A stretch of 64,000 bases of DNA. Source: GCA-2728135 sp002728135. GTDB lineage: Bacteria; Pseudomonadota; Alphaproteobacteria; UBA828. The position numbers were made by a program, and so were the translations under genes. Location: assembly GCA_963997635.1 (NCBI GenBank), contig CAXEND010000007.1, positions 1 through 64,000 on the forward strand. The letters are read 5' to 3'. The notes under the pieces are model-generated. The model searched no databases and was not told the DNA's origin. It saw nothing but the letters and a program-made list of their open reading frames with translations. This document shows positions 1 through 8,281 of the stretch, in pieces; the first letter of the stretch is position 1; every line of letters starts with the position of its first letter.

Positions 1-440
1 ATGGCCAAATTAATCCTCCATATGGGGCGACAGGTGGAACCCCTGGTATTGGAGGAGGAAATTATAAGGAAAATAAAAAGACTGGACACCGTATATTCTA
101 CTCAGCCAAGTCACAACTCATTGTTGGCGAAGATGAGATGTGGGTGGGTCTGTCCACTGGGGGTGGGGGACGAGGTGATCCTTTAAAACGTACTCCCGAA
201 AATGTATTGGAGAGTGTATTCGATGGAATGGTGTCACTTAAAGTGGCAAGAGATATCCACGGGGTAGTGATCAACAAAGCAACCATGACGATTGATTATG
301 CAAAAACAAAGGCGTTGAGAACAAAAATTCGTAAGCAACGCGGTCCTCTTCCAACGACTTATCCAAATCGTCCAAATGCAGGGAAGTGGCACAAATCGCA
401 AATGAAGGGCTCCGAGGAATATCTGACAGACACGGCATAA
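1..440 (+). CDS. HyuB-type hydantoinase/carboxylase subunit, 3' end only
   Basis: This is the C-terminal part (about 145 residues) of a HyuB-family protein whose start lies before the window; the reading frame begins at base 3. It aligns without gaps to the end of the complete hyuB at 538-2409, including the glycine-rich GGTPGIGGGNY segment, the STGGGGRGDPLKR motif and the terminus EYLTDTA. HyuB proteins form, with an ATP-binding HyuA, enzymes that hydrolyse or carboxylate small substrates such as hydantoins, 5-oxoproline or acetone. The metal-binding domain is outside the window, so activity cannot be judged. It is the left copy of a tandem duplication. Confidence 0.9.
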   Translation, partial: GQINPPYGATGGTPGIGGGNYKENKKTGHRIFYSAKSQLIVGEDEMWVGLSTGGGGRGDPLKRTPENVLESVFDGMVSLKVARDIHGVVINKATMTIDYAKTKALRTKIRKQRGPLPTTYPNRPNAGKWHKSQMKGSEEYLTDTA

Positions 441-530
441 TTTAAAATCAAAATTTTTTTCTTGTTCGAGGCTAGAATGGATATTGAGGAAAAAATTGTT
501 GTGGTTACGGGTGCTGTAAGTGGCATAGGA
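1..530 (+). repeat. Left copy of a tandem duplication (hyuB tail plus SDR head)
   Basis: Bases 3-530 match 1972-2499 at a constant offset of 1969 with no net insertion or deletion. The match spans the hyuB 3' end, the intergenic spacer and the first 18 codons of an SDR gene. Similarity stops sharply after base 530, where the second hyuB begins. The copy continues to the left of the window. Confidence 0.9.
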
Positions 531-551
531 GAAGTCTGTGAAAAAAAATAA
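477..551 (+). pseudogene. Remnant of an SDR gene (first 18 codons plus 6 foreign codons)
   Basis: The ATG at 477 opens a 24-codon frame. Its first 18 codons copy the start of the SDR at 2446, including the nucleotide-binding signature TGAVSGIG. After base 530 the frame runs into unrelated sequence and stops at 549-551. The upstream GAGG-type ribosome site is also conserved with the intact gene. The rest of the SDR is missing, so this is the truncated end of a duplication. It overlaps the GTG start of the next hyuB, and its last SDR codons form that gene's ribosome-binding site. A short peptide might still be made, but no function is implied. Confidence 0.85.
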
Positions 552-2409
552 AAACAATGGAGCAGCCATTGATCCTATTACTTTCTCGGTGATTTTAAAT
601 CGCTTTAATACTATTGCTCATGAGATGACTAGCACCATGGAGCGGACAGCCTGGTCATCGATCATTTCTATATGCCATGACTTTTCTTGCGCTATTTACG
701 ATGTTCAGCATCGCCAAGTTTGCATGTTTGATGCGATTCCAGTTCACACAAACTCTTTGCACGTTGTTTTAAAAGAGATTGCAAAAGCCTTTGAAGGTGA
801 TATTCACGAAGGTGATGTTATCGTTTGTAATGACCCATATAGCGGCAATACGCATGTTGGAGATTTTGTAACTGCTTGTCCAGTTTTTTACAAAGGTGAG
901 CATTTATTCTGGAGCGTAACTAAGGGGCATCAACTCGATTGTGGTGCATATATTCCAACGAGTGTGCCCGCCGCAGCGACAGATGTGTGGCAGGAAGGTC
1001 TGCAGTTACCCCCAATTAAATTCTATAAAAAGGGGGTTCCGCAAGAAGATGTCATTCGTATGTATTTAGCAAACATCCGTTTTAAGGATTGGTTATATGG
1101 CGATCTAATGGCTCAGTTAGGATCTATATGGACTGGGCAAAAGAGAATTCTGGAACTTCTGGACAAATATGGGGCAGAAGAAGTTCAGAGATATTCAGAA
1201 GCTATTTTTGATTACGCTGATGAGCGTACAGCGGCTGAAATTCGTGACATGCCAGATGGTGAATATCATGGGGATTCTTGGCTAGATAGTGACGGTAAAG
1301 GAACAACAAATATTCATATTCACGCAAAAGTCACTATTAAAGGGGATATGGTATATGTTGATTTCTCGGGTTCAGCATCCCAGGGCTCTGGTGCAAACAA
1401 CAGCACGATTGCTGTGATGGAAGCTGCCGCGGGTACCCCTGTTATGTCTATGATTGACCCAACCATTCCTCACAATTATGGATGCCTAAAGCACATTGTT
1501 TCTAGTGCACCAAAAGGAACTGTCTGTAATGCGACTCACCCAGCTTCAACAGCAACCGCAACTGTTTGTCCGGGTGATACTATTTCCCATGCGGTTTGGA
1601 GAGCCTTAGCCGAGGCTATGCCAGAACGAGCTTTTGGTGGAATGCCTGCAATCCATTGTGTTCCTATGTTTTCTGGGACAGATTCACGTTCTGGTGAAGC
1701 TTGCGAGTGGGGGAGTATGGTGTTCAACGCATCACCAGGGCTAGGGGCAGGAGTTGGTGCTGATGGCTGGCCTGTTGGTATTGGTCCAGCAGCCCTTGGC
1801 GGGATGAAGCTCATCAGTGTTGAGCTAAGTGAAAGGCTTTATCCAATGTTCATTGAACATCATGAGATTGCTGTAGATTCAATGGGTGTTGGCGAAAATA
1901 TAGGCGGCCCAGGCAGTTTGCTGAAAATCGTACCCACAAGTGGTCCGATGGAATGCAATAACCATGGTGATGGTCAACTTAATCCGCCATACGGAACAGC
2001 TGGAGGCACACCGGGGATAGGCGGTGGAAATTATAAAGAAAATAAAAAGACTGGCCATCGGATATTTTACTCGGCAAAGTCTCAACTTATTGTTGGTGAA
2101 GATGAAATGTGGGTGTGTGTTTCTACTGGAGGTGGGGGGCGAGGTGATCCTTTAAAACGTAATCCAGAAGATGTATTAGAGAGCGTATTCGACGGGATGG
2201 TATCACTTAAAGTGGCAAGAGATATCCACGGGGTAGTGATCAACAAAGCAACCATGACGATTGATTATGCAAAAACAAAGGCGTTGAGAACAAAAATTCG
2301 TAAGCAACGCGGTCCTCTTCCAAATACTTTTCCAAATCATGCTGGGGCAGGGAAGTGGCACAAATCGCAAATGAAGGGCTCCGAGGAATATCTGACAGAT
2401 ACGGCATAA
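538..2409 (+). CDS. HyuB-type hydantoinase/carboxylase subunit (623 aa)
   Basis: A full-length HyuB-family subunit. The putative metal triad is His106, Asp109 (in NDPYSGNTHVGD) and His131 (in KGHQLDCGA). The 25-residue spacing between the two histidines equals that of the acetone carboxylase alpha subunit. The C-terminal half is glycine-rich, with STGGGGRGDPLKR near the end. The start is GTG at 538, preceded by AGGAGA at 527-532, which belongs to the SDR remnant. An SDR gene follows after 36 bases. No hyuA is adjacent; the nearest downstream is at 10746. Substrate is unknown; a hydantoinase, an oxoprolinase or a carboxylase would all fit the family. Confidence 0.88.
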   Translation: MKKNKNNGAAIDPITFSVILNRFNTIAHEMTSTMERTAWSSIISICHDFSCAIYDVQHRQVCMFDAIPVHTNSLHVVLKEIAKAFEGDIHEGDVIVCNDPYSGNTHVGDFVTACPVFYKGEHLFWSVTKGHQLDCGAYIPTSVPAAATDVWQEGLQLPPIKFYKKGVPQEDVIRMYLANIRFKDWLYGDLMAQLGSIWTGQKRILELLDKYGAEEVQRYSEAIFDYADERTAAEIRDMPDGEYHGDSWLDSDGKGTTNIHIHAKVTIKGDMVYVDFSGSASQGSGANNSTIAVMEAAAGTPVMSMIDPTIPHNYGCLKHIVSSAPKGTVCNATHPASTATATVCPGDTISHAVWRALAEAMPERAFGGMPAIHCVPMFSGTDSRSGEACEWGSMVFNASPGLGAGVGADGWPVGIGPAALGGMKLISVELSERLYPMFIEHHEIAVDSMGVGENIGGPGSLLKIVPTSGPMECNNHGDGQLNPPYGTAGGTPGIGGGNYKENKKTGHRIFYSAKSQLIVGEDEMWVCVSTGGGGRGDPLKRNPEDVLESVFDGMVSLKVARDIHGVVINKATMTIDYAKTKALRTKIRKQRGPLPNTFPNHAGAGKWHKSQMKGSEEYLTDTA

Positions 2410-2499
2410 TTTTAAATTAAAATCTTTTTCTTGTTTGAGGCCAGAATGGATATTGAGAAAAAAGTTGTTGTGGTTACGGGTGCTGCAAGTGGCATAGGA
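1970..2499 (+). repeat. Right copy of the tandem duplication
   Basis: This is the counterpart of bases 1-530 at an offset of 1969. Two blocks are identical at base level: 2203-2323 with 234-354 (121 bases) and 2347-2399 with 378-430 (53 bases). Upstream of these blocks many third codon positions differ. Here the SDR continues intact beyond 2499. Confidence 0.88.
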
Positions 2500-3219
2500 T
2501 TTGCACTAGCAAGAAAGTTTGTACAATGCAATGCGTCAAAAGTCATATTAGTGGATGTGGATTCAGAAGCAGTTCAAAATGCATCCAAACAAATTGCTAA
2601 CAGCATTTCGATGAATTGCGACGTAACAAATGAGAAGCAGGTTATTACTCTTATAGATGATGTAGAATCCAGTTTTGGTCCAATTGATATTTTCTGCTCC
2701 AACGCTGGAGTCGCAATAATGGGTGACGAGAACACCGAAGATAGTGTCTGGCAAACAAACTGGGATTTACACGTGATGGCTCATGTCTATGCCTCTAGAA
2801 TTCTAGCAAAGCGGATGACGGAGAGAGGTGGCGGATGTTTTGTTATTACAGCATCAGCTGCAGGTTTATTAAGCCATGTTCAGTCTGCAACATACTCTGT
2901 AAGTAAGCACGCAGCAGTGGCTTTTGGGGAGTGGCTGTCTATTTGCCATGGAGACAAGGGTCTTCAGGTTCAGGTTCTATGCCCTCAGGCAGTCAGAACG
3001 CCTATGCTTGCAGATAGAATTGGTGGAGTTGCAAGTGTTGATGGCATTTTGGAACCAGAGGATGTCGCTAATAGTGTAATTGATGGAATTGAGAAAAATC
3101 AGTTTTTAATACTTCCACATCCAAGTGTTAAGGAATATCTAGAAGGGAAAACAAGAAACTATGAGCGTTGGCTCAATGGAATGCGTAAACTTCGGGCACT
3201 ATACAAAACTGATGTCTAA
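2446..3219 (+). CDS. Short-chain dehydrogenase/reductase (257 aa)
   Basis: A classical SDR that should oxidise or reduce an alcohol/ketone with NAD(P). It shows the cofactor motif TGAASGIG near residues 11-18, the SNAG motif, a catalytic Ser in the TASAAG strand and the YSVSK active site. ATG at 2446 is preferred over an in-frame TTG at 2431 because a TGAGG ribosome site ends 6 bases before it. It lies directly behind hyuB and before an acyl-CoA synthetase, so it probably works in the same catabolic pathway. A truncated copy of its first 18 codons is present at 477. Confidence 0.9.
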   Translation: MDIEKKVVVVTGAASGIGFALARKFVQCNASKVILVDVDSEAVQNASKQIANSISMNCDVTNEKQVITLIDDVESSFGPIDIFCSNAGVAIMGDENTEDSVWQTNWDLHVMAHVYASRILAKRMTERGGGCFVITASAAGLLSHVQSATYSVSKHAAVAFGEWLSICHGDKGLQVQVLCPQAVRTPMLADRIGGVASVDGILEPEDVANSVIDGIEKNQFLILPHPSVKEYLEGKTRNYERWLNGMRKLRALYKTDV

Positions 3220-3252
3220 GCAACTGATGATTCTAATTAAGGATATTAATTA

Positions 3253-4956
3253 ATGGGGGAACTTATTTCTCGAGAAAGAGCCCATGAAATGTTGATTGGA
3301 CCAGGGCTACCTTATGAGATTGAGCCGTTCCAAATCTCCGGAGTTACTCTAAGAACTTGGAAACATGCCCCGAAAAACTTGCGTGAGGTTCTAGAACAAT
3401 CAGAAAAATTTAGTGACTCAGAGTTCATGATTCTGGGTAACAGAAGAATATCATATGTTGGACATTACAATTTAGTTTGTAAGTTGAGTCATTTTCTCAA
3501 ATCTTCGATGGGTGTTTCAAAGGGTGATCGTGTTGCTTTAGTAATGCGAAACCTTCCAGAATGGTCTGTGGCTTTCTGGGCTACCACAGCCATAGGAGCT
3601 ATCATTGTCCCACTTAACGCATGGTTTACAGGTAAAGAATTACAACATTGTATTAACGATTGCGGAGCCAAGGTAGCAATTGTTGATTTTAAACGTGCTA
3701 ATATTCTGCGTTCTTTTTATGGCCAATTAATGGTAAAGAGAGTTATTGTTACTGAAGAGCAAGAATCTATTCTGGTAGGACCGGAGATTAGCTTTAATCA
3801 TGTAATCAAAGATTCTCCCGATAATAAAAAGTTACCTGATGTTCAAATTGGTCCTGATGATGATGCAACTATTTTTTATACTTCTGGAACAACAGGTAAG
3901 CCTAAAGGAGCAGTTGGAAGTAACCGCAATATTTGTGTGAACATTCTTACTTCAAATTTTAGAGCATCAGTTAGACAATTATGCCGAGGAATGACACCAC
4001 GAGTGTTAGGAGGTAGTCCAAATCAGGCTAAAACTCTAGTTCCAGTGCCTTTTTTTCACGTAACTGGATGTCATGCTATCTTGGCAGCAGGCGTGTATGC
4101 TGGGTCAAAATTTATTTTGATGAAAAGATGGGATGTTGAAGAAGCACTTAAGCTGATTTCTACAGAAAAAATAACTAATGTAGTTGGAGTGCCGGGTATG
4201 ATTCTTCAAATGCTAGAGTCAGAAATTTTTGATGAATGGGATACTTCCTCAATTACTAGTATATCTTATGGTGGGGCTCCTGCCATGAAAAAACTTGGTG
4301 ATTTGATCAGCAGACATTTGAAAAACGTTGATGCTGAAAATGGATATGGTTTGACCGAGGCTTCAGCATTAGTCGCCTATAATGCGGGTAAAATGTATGA
4401 AAAAAAATCTTGGAGTTGTGGTTTCCCGTCTCCAATATGTGATGTAGAAGTAAAGAACAAGTCCAGTGAGCTCGTAAATCAAGGTGATGTGGGTGAAATT
4501 TTCATAAGAGGGCCTAATGTGGTTAGAGGTTACTGGAACAATCAAAAAGAAACAGATCGTAAATTTAGCAATGGCTGGTTTGCTACTGGTGATATTGGTC
4601 GAATAGATCAATATGGGCTTTTAGAAATACTTGATCGCCATGATGATATTCTTATTAGGGGTGGTGAAAATATATATACTGTAGAAGTTGAAAATATCCT
4701 TGTTGCATATCCAGGGGTGATCGAGGCTGCTGTTTTAGGGCGGGATCATGCTGTATTAGGCCAAGAAGTTGTTGCATTTGTTAGAACCAAATCTCAGCAA
4801 AATATAACAGAAGAGGAATTGATTTTACATTGTCGAAAAAATTTAGCTGAATTCAAAATCCCTGTGGAGTTGAATCTAACTTCAGATCCCTTGCCAACAA
4901 ATGCTGCAGGAAAAATTTTAAAACGAAGTTTGCAAAAATCAATCACTCGTGCATAA
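3253..4956 (+). CDS. Acyl-CoA synthetase, AMP-forming (567 aa)
   Basis: A member of the ANL superfamily, which activates a carboxylic acid through an acyl-AMP and transfers it to CoA. Visible motifs are the phosphate loop YTSGTTGKPKG (about residues 209-219), the YGLTEAS motif, the ATGDIGRID hinge region, DRHDDILIRGGENIY, and the C-terminal catalytic lysine in AAGKILKRS. Length is typical for medium- or long-chain and aryl-CoA ligases. It is co-directional with SDR and aminotransferase genes and probably supplies the CoA ester for the acyl-CoA dehydrogenase downstream. The acid is not identifiable from sequence. Confidence 0.92.
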   Translation: MGELISRERAHEMLIGPGLPYEIEPFQISGVTLRTWKHAPKNLREVLEQSEKFSDSEFMILGNRRISYVGHYNLVCKLSHFLKSSMGVSKGDRVALVMRNLPEWSVAFWATTAIGAIIVPLNAWFTGKELQHCINDCGAKVAIVDFKRANILRSFYGQLMVKRVIVTEEQESILVGPEISFNHVIKDSPDNKKLPDVQIGPDDDATIFYTSGTTGKPKGAVGSNRNICVNILTSNFRASVRQLCRGMTPRVLGGSPNQAKTLVPVPFFHVTGCHAILAAGVYAGSKFILMKRWDVEEALKLISTEKITNVVGVPGMILQMLESEIFDEWDTSSITSISYGGAPAMKKLGDLISRHLKNVDAENGYGLTEASALVAYNAGKMYEKKSWSCGFPSPICDVEVKNKSSELVNQGDVGEIFIRGPNVVRGYWNNQKETDRKFSNGWFATGDIGRIDQYGLLEILDRHDDILIRGGENIYTVEVENILVAYPGVIEAAVLGRDHAVLGQEVVAFVRTKSQQNITEEELILHCRKNLAEFKIPVELNLTSDPLPTNAAGKILKRSLQKSITRA

Positions 4957-5010
4957 TTTTAATCTTGTAGCTAATTTTGTATGAGCGATAGAAATAAGGG
5001 AGTAAAAATT

Positions 5011-6417
5011 ATGAACTTAGAAAGTGCACATAACCTCTCTCTGGATGAGATGGACAAACAGAGCTTTCTGCATCCTTACACAGCTCTTAAAGCTCATCAA
5101 GAAACAGGATCAGTCATTATTGATTCTGGTAAAGGTGTCACATTAAAAGACATTAACGGTAAAGAATATATTGATGGCATGGCTGGCCTTTGGTGTGTCA
5201 ATATTGGGTGGGGTCATTCAGAAGTTGTTGATGCTATCACTGAGCAGGCTAAAAACCTTCCGTATTATCATAGCTTTTTTTCAATGGCTACTGAGTCGCC
5301 AATTCGTCTTGCAGATCGTATATTAAGATTGGCACCAAAAAATATGAGTAAGGTTTTTTTCGGCAACTCCGGTTCAGATGCAAATGACACCAATGTCAAA
5401 TTAGTATGGTATTACAATAATATCAGAGGTAAGCCAGAAAAACAAAAAATAATATCACGAGAACGAGCTTATCATGGTGTTTCAGTTGCATCCGCAAGTC
5501 TAACAGGTCTTCCAAGCGTTCATGCATCATTTAATCTGCCTCTTCCAATGATTAGACATACTGTTACCCCACATTATTGGCGTAACGCAGAGCCTGGAAT
5601 GACAGAGTTAGAATATTCTGATTGGTGTGCTCAGAAACTTGAAGAAATGATTCTGGAAGAGGGTCCTGATACTGTAGGAGCATTTATTGCCGAGCCAATA
5701 ATGGGTGCTGGGGGCGTAATAGTTCCTCCAGAAGGTTATTTTCCTGCAATACAAAAGGTTTTACGTAAATACGATATTCTTATGATTGCTGATGAGGTCA
5801 TTTGTGGTTTTGGTAGAACAGGGAACTGGTTTGGTTCTGAAACCTACAATATTGAGCCAGATATTATGACAATAGCTAAAGGTATGACCAGTGCATACAT
5901 TCCTATGTCCGGGAGTATTATATCGGAGGAAATATGGAAAGTTCTTGAGGCTGGTGCTCCTGGTGTCCCATATTTCGCGCATGGATATACATATACTGCC
6001 CATCCAATAGCGGCTGCTGCAGCAATGGCAAATATTGGTATTATGCAAAGGGATAATCTTCCACAAAGATGTGCAATTATAGGCAAATATTTTCAAAAAA
6101 GACTTCGAGATACTGTTGGTGAGCATCCACTTGTAGGCGAAGTAAGAGGCGAACATTTGTTAGCTGCAGTTGAACTGACCTCTAAAAAAGGCACTAAGGA
6201 AGAGTTCGACATGGATCTTGCTATTGGTGCAAGGCTAGGAAAATATGCCATAGAAGAGGGATTAATTGTTAGACCCCTACCTTTAGCAACTGCTATTTCG
6301 TTTGCTCCTCCTCTTATAATTACAGAGGATGAAGTTGATGAAGCCCTCAGTCGATTCAAGAAAGCGCTAGATAGAATAACAGATGAACTAGTTAGGGAAG
6401 GGACATGGAAGCCGTGA
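5011..6417 (+). CDS. Class III PLP aminotransferase, omega-amino acid:pyruvate type (468 aa)
   Basis: A class III (ornithine/omega-amino acid) aminotransferase moving an amino group from an omega-amino acid or amine to pyruvate or a similar acceptor. It has the family's N-terminal DGMAGLWCVNIGWGH segment, the EPIMGAGGV strand, IADEVICGFGRTG and the PLP lysine at about residue 290 in IAKGMTSAYIP. An ATG lies 30 bases earlier at 4981 without a ribosome site; ATG 5011 follows AAGGGAG and fits the family, so it is chosen. It sits between the acyl-CoA synthetase and an acyl-CoA dehydrogenase, suggesting a nitrogen-containing substrate is deaminated in this pathway. Confidence 0.9.
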   Translation: MNLESAHNLSLDEMDKQSFLHPYTALKAHQETGSVIIDSGKGVTLKDINGKEYIDGMAGLWCVNIGWGHSEVVDAITEQAKNLPYYHSFFSMATESPIRLADRILRLAPKNMSKVFFGNSGSDANDTNVKLVWYYNNIRGKPEKQKIISRERAYHGVSVASASLTGLPSVHASFNLPLPMIRHTVTPHYWRNAEPGMTELEYSDWCAQKLEEMILEEGPDTVGAFIAEPIMGAGGVIVPPEGYFPAIQKVLRKYDILMIADEVICGFGRTGNWFGSETYNIEPDIMTIAKGMTSAYIPMSGSIISEEIWKVLEAGAPGVPYFAHGYTYTAHPIAAAAAMANIGIMQRDNLPQRCAIIGKYFQKRLRDTVGEHPLVGEVRGEHLLAAVELTSKKGTKEEFDMDLAIGARLGKYAIEEGLIVRPLPLATAISFAPPLIITEDEVDEALSRFKKALDRITDELVREGTWKP

Positions 6418-6454
6418 TTTAGGCTAGACTTAATTTGCAAGATTTGAGTGTTAT

Positions 6455-8260
6455 ATGGAATCTGTAATTATCAATCGGCGTGACTTGGAATTCCAAATCT
6501 TTGAGCTTTTCAAAGCAACTGAGCTGTGTAATAGAGAGCGTTTTGTTGATCATGATGAGGAGTCATTAAAGGCAGCTCTAGATGTTACAATAAAGATTGC
6601 AGAGGAGGTTCTTTGGCCAAATGCATCTATAGGAGACATACAAGAGCCTCATTTAAAAAATGGTCAGGTCTATGTGCCACAAGCTGTTCATAGGGGCGTT
6701 GCTGCTATAAGAGATGCAGGATATATAGCAGCTGGCCTTGATTACGATCGTGGAGGTATGCAGTTGCCTGCAATTTTATTGCAGGCCTGTTTAGGTATTT
6801 TTAAAGCCGCTGATGCTGCAACACCTGGTTATCTAATGTTAACAAAGGCAGCTGCCAACCTACTTGATGTTCATGGCACCGAAGAACAAAAACGCCTTTA
6901 TATGGAACCCATGTATGAGGGCCGTTTTCTCGGCACAATGTGTCTGTCTGAGCCTGATGTAGGATCCTCTCTTGCAGACATTAAATGTCGAGCGGAACCA
7001 CAGCCTAATGGAAACTATTTATTGTCCGGTAATAAGATGTGGATATCAGGCGGAGATCAAGATATTTCTGAAAACATTATACATCTTGTTCTTGCCAAAC
7101 TTCCTGATGCACCACCTGGTGTGAAAGGTATTTCACTATTTCTTGTTCCGAAAATTTGCGTAAATCCAGATGGTTCGCTTGGTAAAGCTAATGACGTTAG
7201 TGTTGCTGGATTGAATCATAAAATGGGGTATAGAGCAATATCGAATTGTCTGCTTAATTTTGGAGAGAAAAATGTTTGCGAAGGATATCTAATAGGAGAA
7301 AAGCATGGTGGTCTAGCCTGTATGTTTCATATGATGAATGAGGCTCGAATTGCCGTTGGTATATCTGGAGCAATGATTGGCTATACAGCATATATGCAAG
7401 CTTTAAATTATGCAAAAGATCGAAAACAGGGTAGGCCCATTGATAATAGAAACCCTGAGCACCCACCTGTTCCTATTATTGACCATCCAGATGTTAGAAG
7501 GATGCTTTTAAAACAAAAATCCTTTGTAGAGGGTGCTCTCGCTTTGTGTCTTATGTGTGCAAAATACCTTGACGAGTCTGAAACAGCTACAGAAAAAAAT
7601 ACTAAGTATCGTGCAGGTCTTCTGCTGGAGATATTGACTCCTATCGCAAAAACATGGCCTGCAGAATTTTGCCAAGAGTCCATCAGTTTAGCTATACAAG
7701 TACATGGTGGATATGGGTATACAAAGGATTTTTCTGTAGAGAGGCTATACCGAGATAATCGGTTGAATGCAATTCATGAAGGGACATCAGGTATTCAGGC
7801 AATTGATCTATTAGGAAGAAAAGTACGAATTGAAGAGGGTCTGGGATTCAACTTTCTTATGGAAGAAATAACTAGTGATATAGAATACGCATCTTCTTGG
7901 CCGGAATTAAAAATATTTACAACTACTTTGATGGAGTACGTTTCAGATATAGTAAAAGCTACTAATAATATCAATGATGTAAGGGACGGTGGCCGTAAAG
8001 CGGACTCCCTTGCAAATGCATCACTTTACCTGCATGCACTTGGACACATAGTGGTCTCATGGTTGTGGTTAAAACAGTCAGTTGTAGCTTTTGAACAAAT
8101 CACGAAGTCTCCAGACACCCAAGATGCGGATTTTTACAAAGGTAAAATTAATGCCTGCAAGTATTTTTTCTTATATGAGCTTCCGCAGGTTAAGCCATTA
8201 ATCAATCTTCTCTCAAATATTGACACAACATGCCGTGAACACGGGCCTAAAATGTTTTAG
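6455..8260 (+). CDS. Long acyl-CoA dehydrogenase, DmdC/FadE-like (601 aa)
   Basis: An FAD-dependent acyl-CoA dehydrogenase of the roughly 600-residue bacterial class with an extra C-terminal domain, the class that includes methylmercaptopropionyl-CoA dehydrogenase DmdC. Motifs are CLSEPDVGSSLADI, KMWISGGDQDI, VHGGYGYTKDFSVERLYRD, and the catalytic base Glu442 in HEGTSGIQ. The C-terminal 130 residues are the extension typical of this class. It should introduce a 2,3 double bond into an acyl-CoA and pass electrons to ETF. It ends the first plus-strand gene run. Sequence alone does not decide between DMSP and other acyl-CoA substrates. Confidence 0.9.
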   Translation: MESVIINRRDLEFQIFELFKATELCNRERFVDHDEESLKAALDVTIKIAEEVLWPNASIGDIQEPHLKNGQVYVPQAVHRGVAAIRDAGYIAAGLDYDRGGMQLPAILLQACLGIFKAADAATPGYLMLTKAAANLLDVHGTEEQKRLYMEPMYEGRFLGTMCLSEPDVGSSLADIKCRAEPQPNGNYLLSGNKMWISGGDQDISENIIHLVLAKLPDAPPGVKGISLFLVPKICVNPDGSLGKANDVSVAGLNHKMGYRAISNCLLNFGEKNVCEGYLIGEKHGGLACMFHMMNEARIAVGISGAMIGYTAYMQALNYAKDRKQGRPIDNRNPEHPPVPIIDHPDVRRMLLKQKSFVEGALALCLMCAKYLDESETATEKNTKYRAGLLLEILTPIAKTWPAEFCQESISLAIQVHGGYGYTKDFSVERLYRDNRLNAIHEGTSGIQAIDLLGRKVRIEEGLGFNFLMEEITSDIEYASSWPELKIFTTTLMEYVSDIVKATNNINDVRDGGRKADSLANASLYLHALGHIVVSWLWLKQSVVAFEQITKSPDTQDADFYKGKINACKYFFLYELPQVKPLINLLSNIDTTCREHGPKMF

Positions 8261-8281
8261 TCACAAATTAACTGATAAAAC
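8254..8281. terminator. Possible bidirectional stem-loop between convergent genes
   Basis: GTTTTAGTCA at 8254-8263 pairs with TGATAAAAC at 8273-8281, giving nine pairs with one bulged base and a nine-base loop. It spans the stop codons of two convergent acyl-CoA dehydrogenase genes. The stem is AT-rich and lacks a long T tract, so terminator function is uncertain. Confidence 0.3.

Noticed and set aside
1..186. A 61-codon frame beginning with ATG at base 1
   Set aside because: The hyuB frame, starting at base 3, covers the same bases and aligns with the downstream copy; the ATG frame is out of register.
5761..6156. A 131-codon minus-strand open frame within the aminotransferase gene
   Set aside because: It is antisense to an intact class III aminotransferase with all its motifs and has no start signal.
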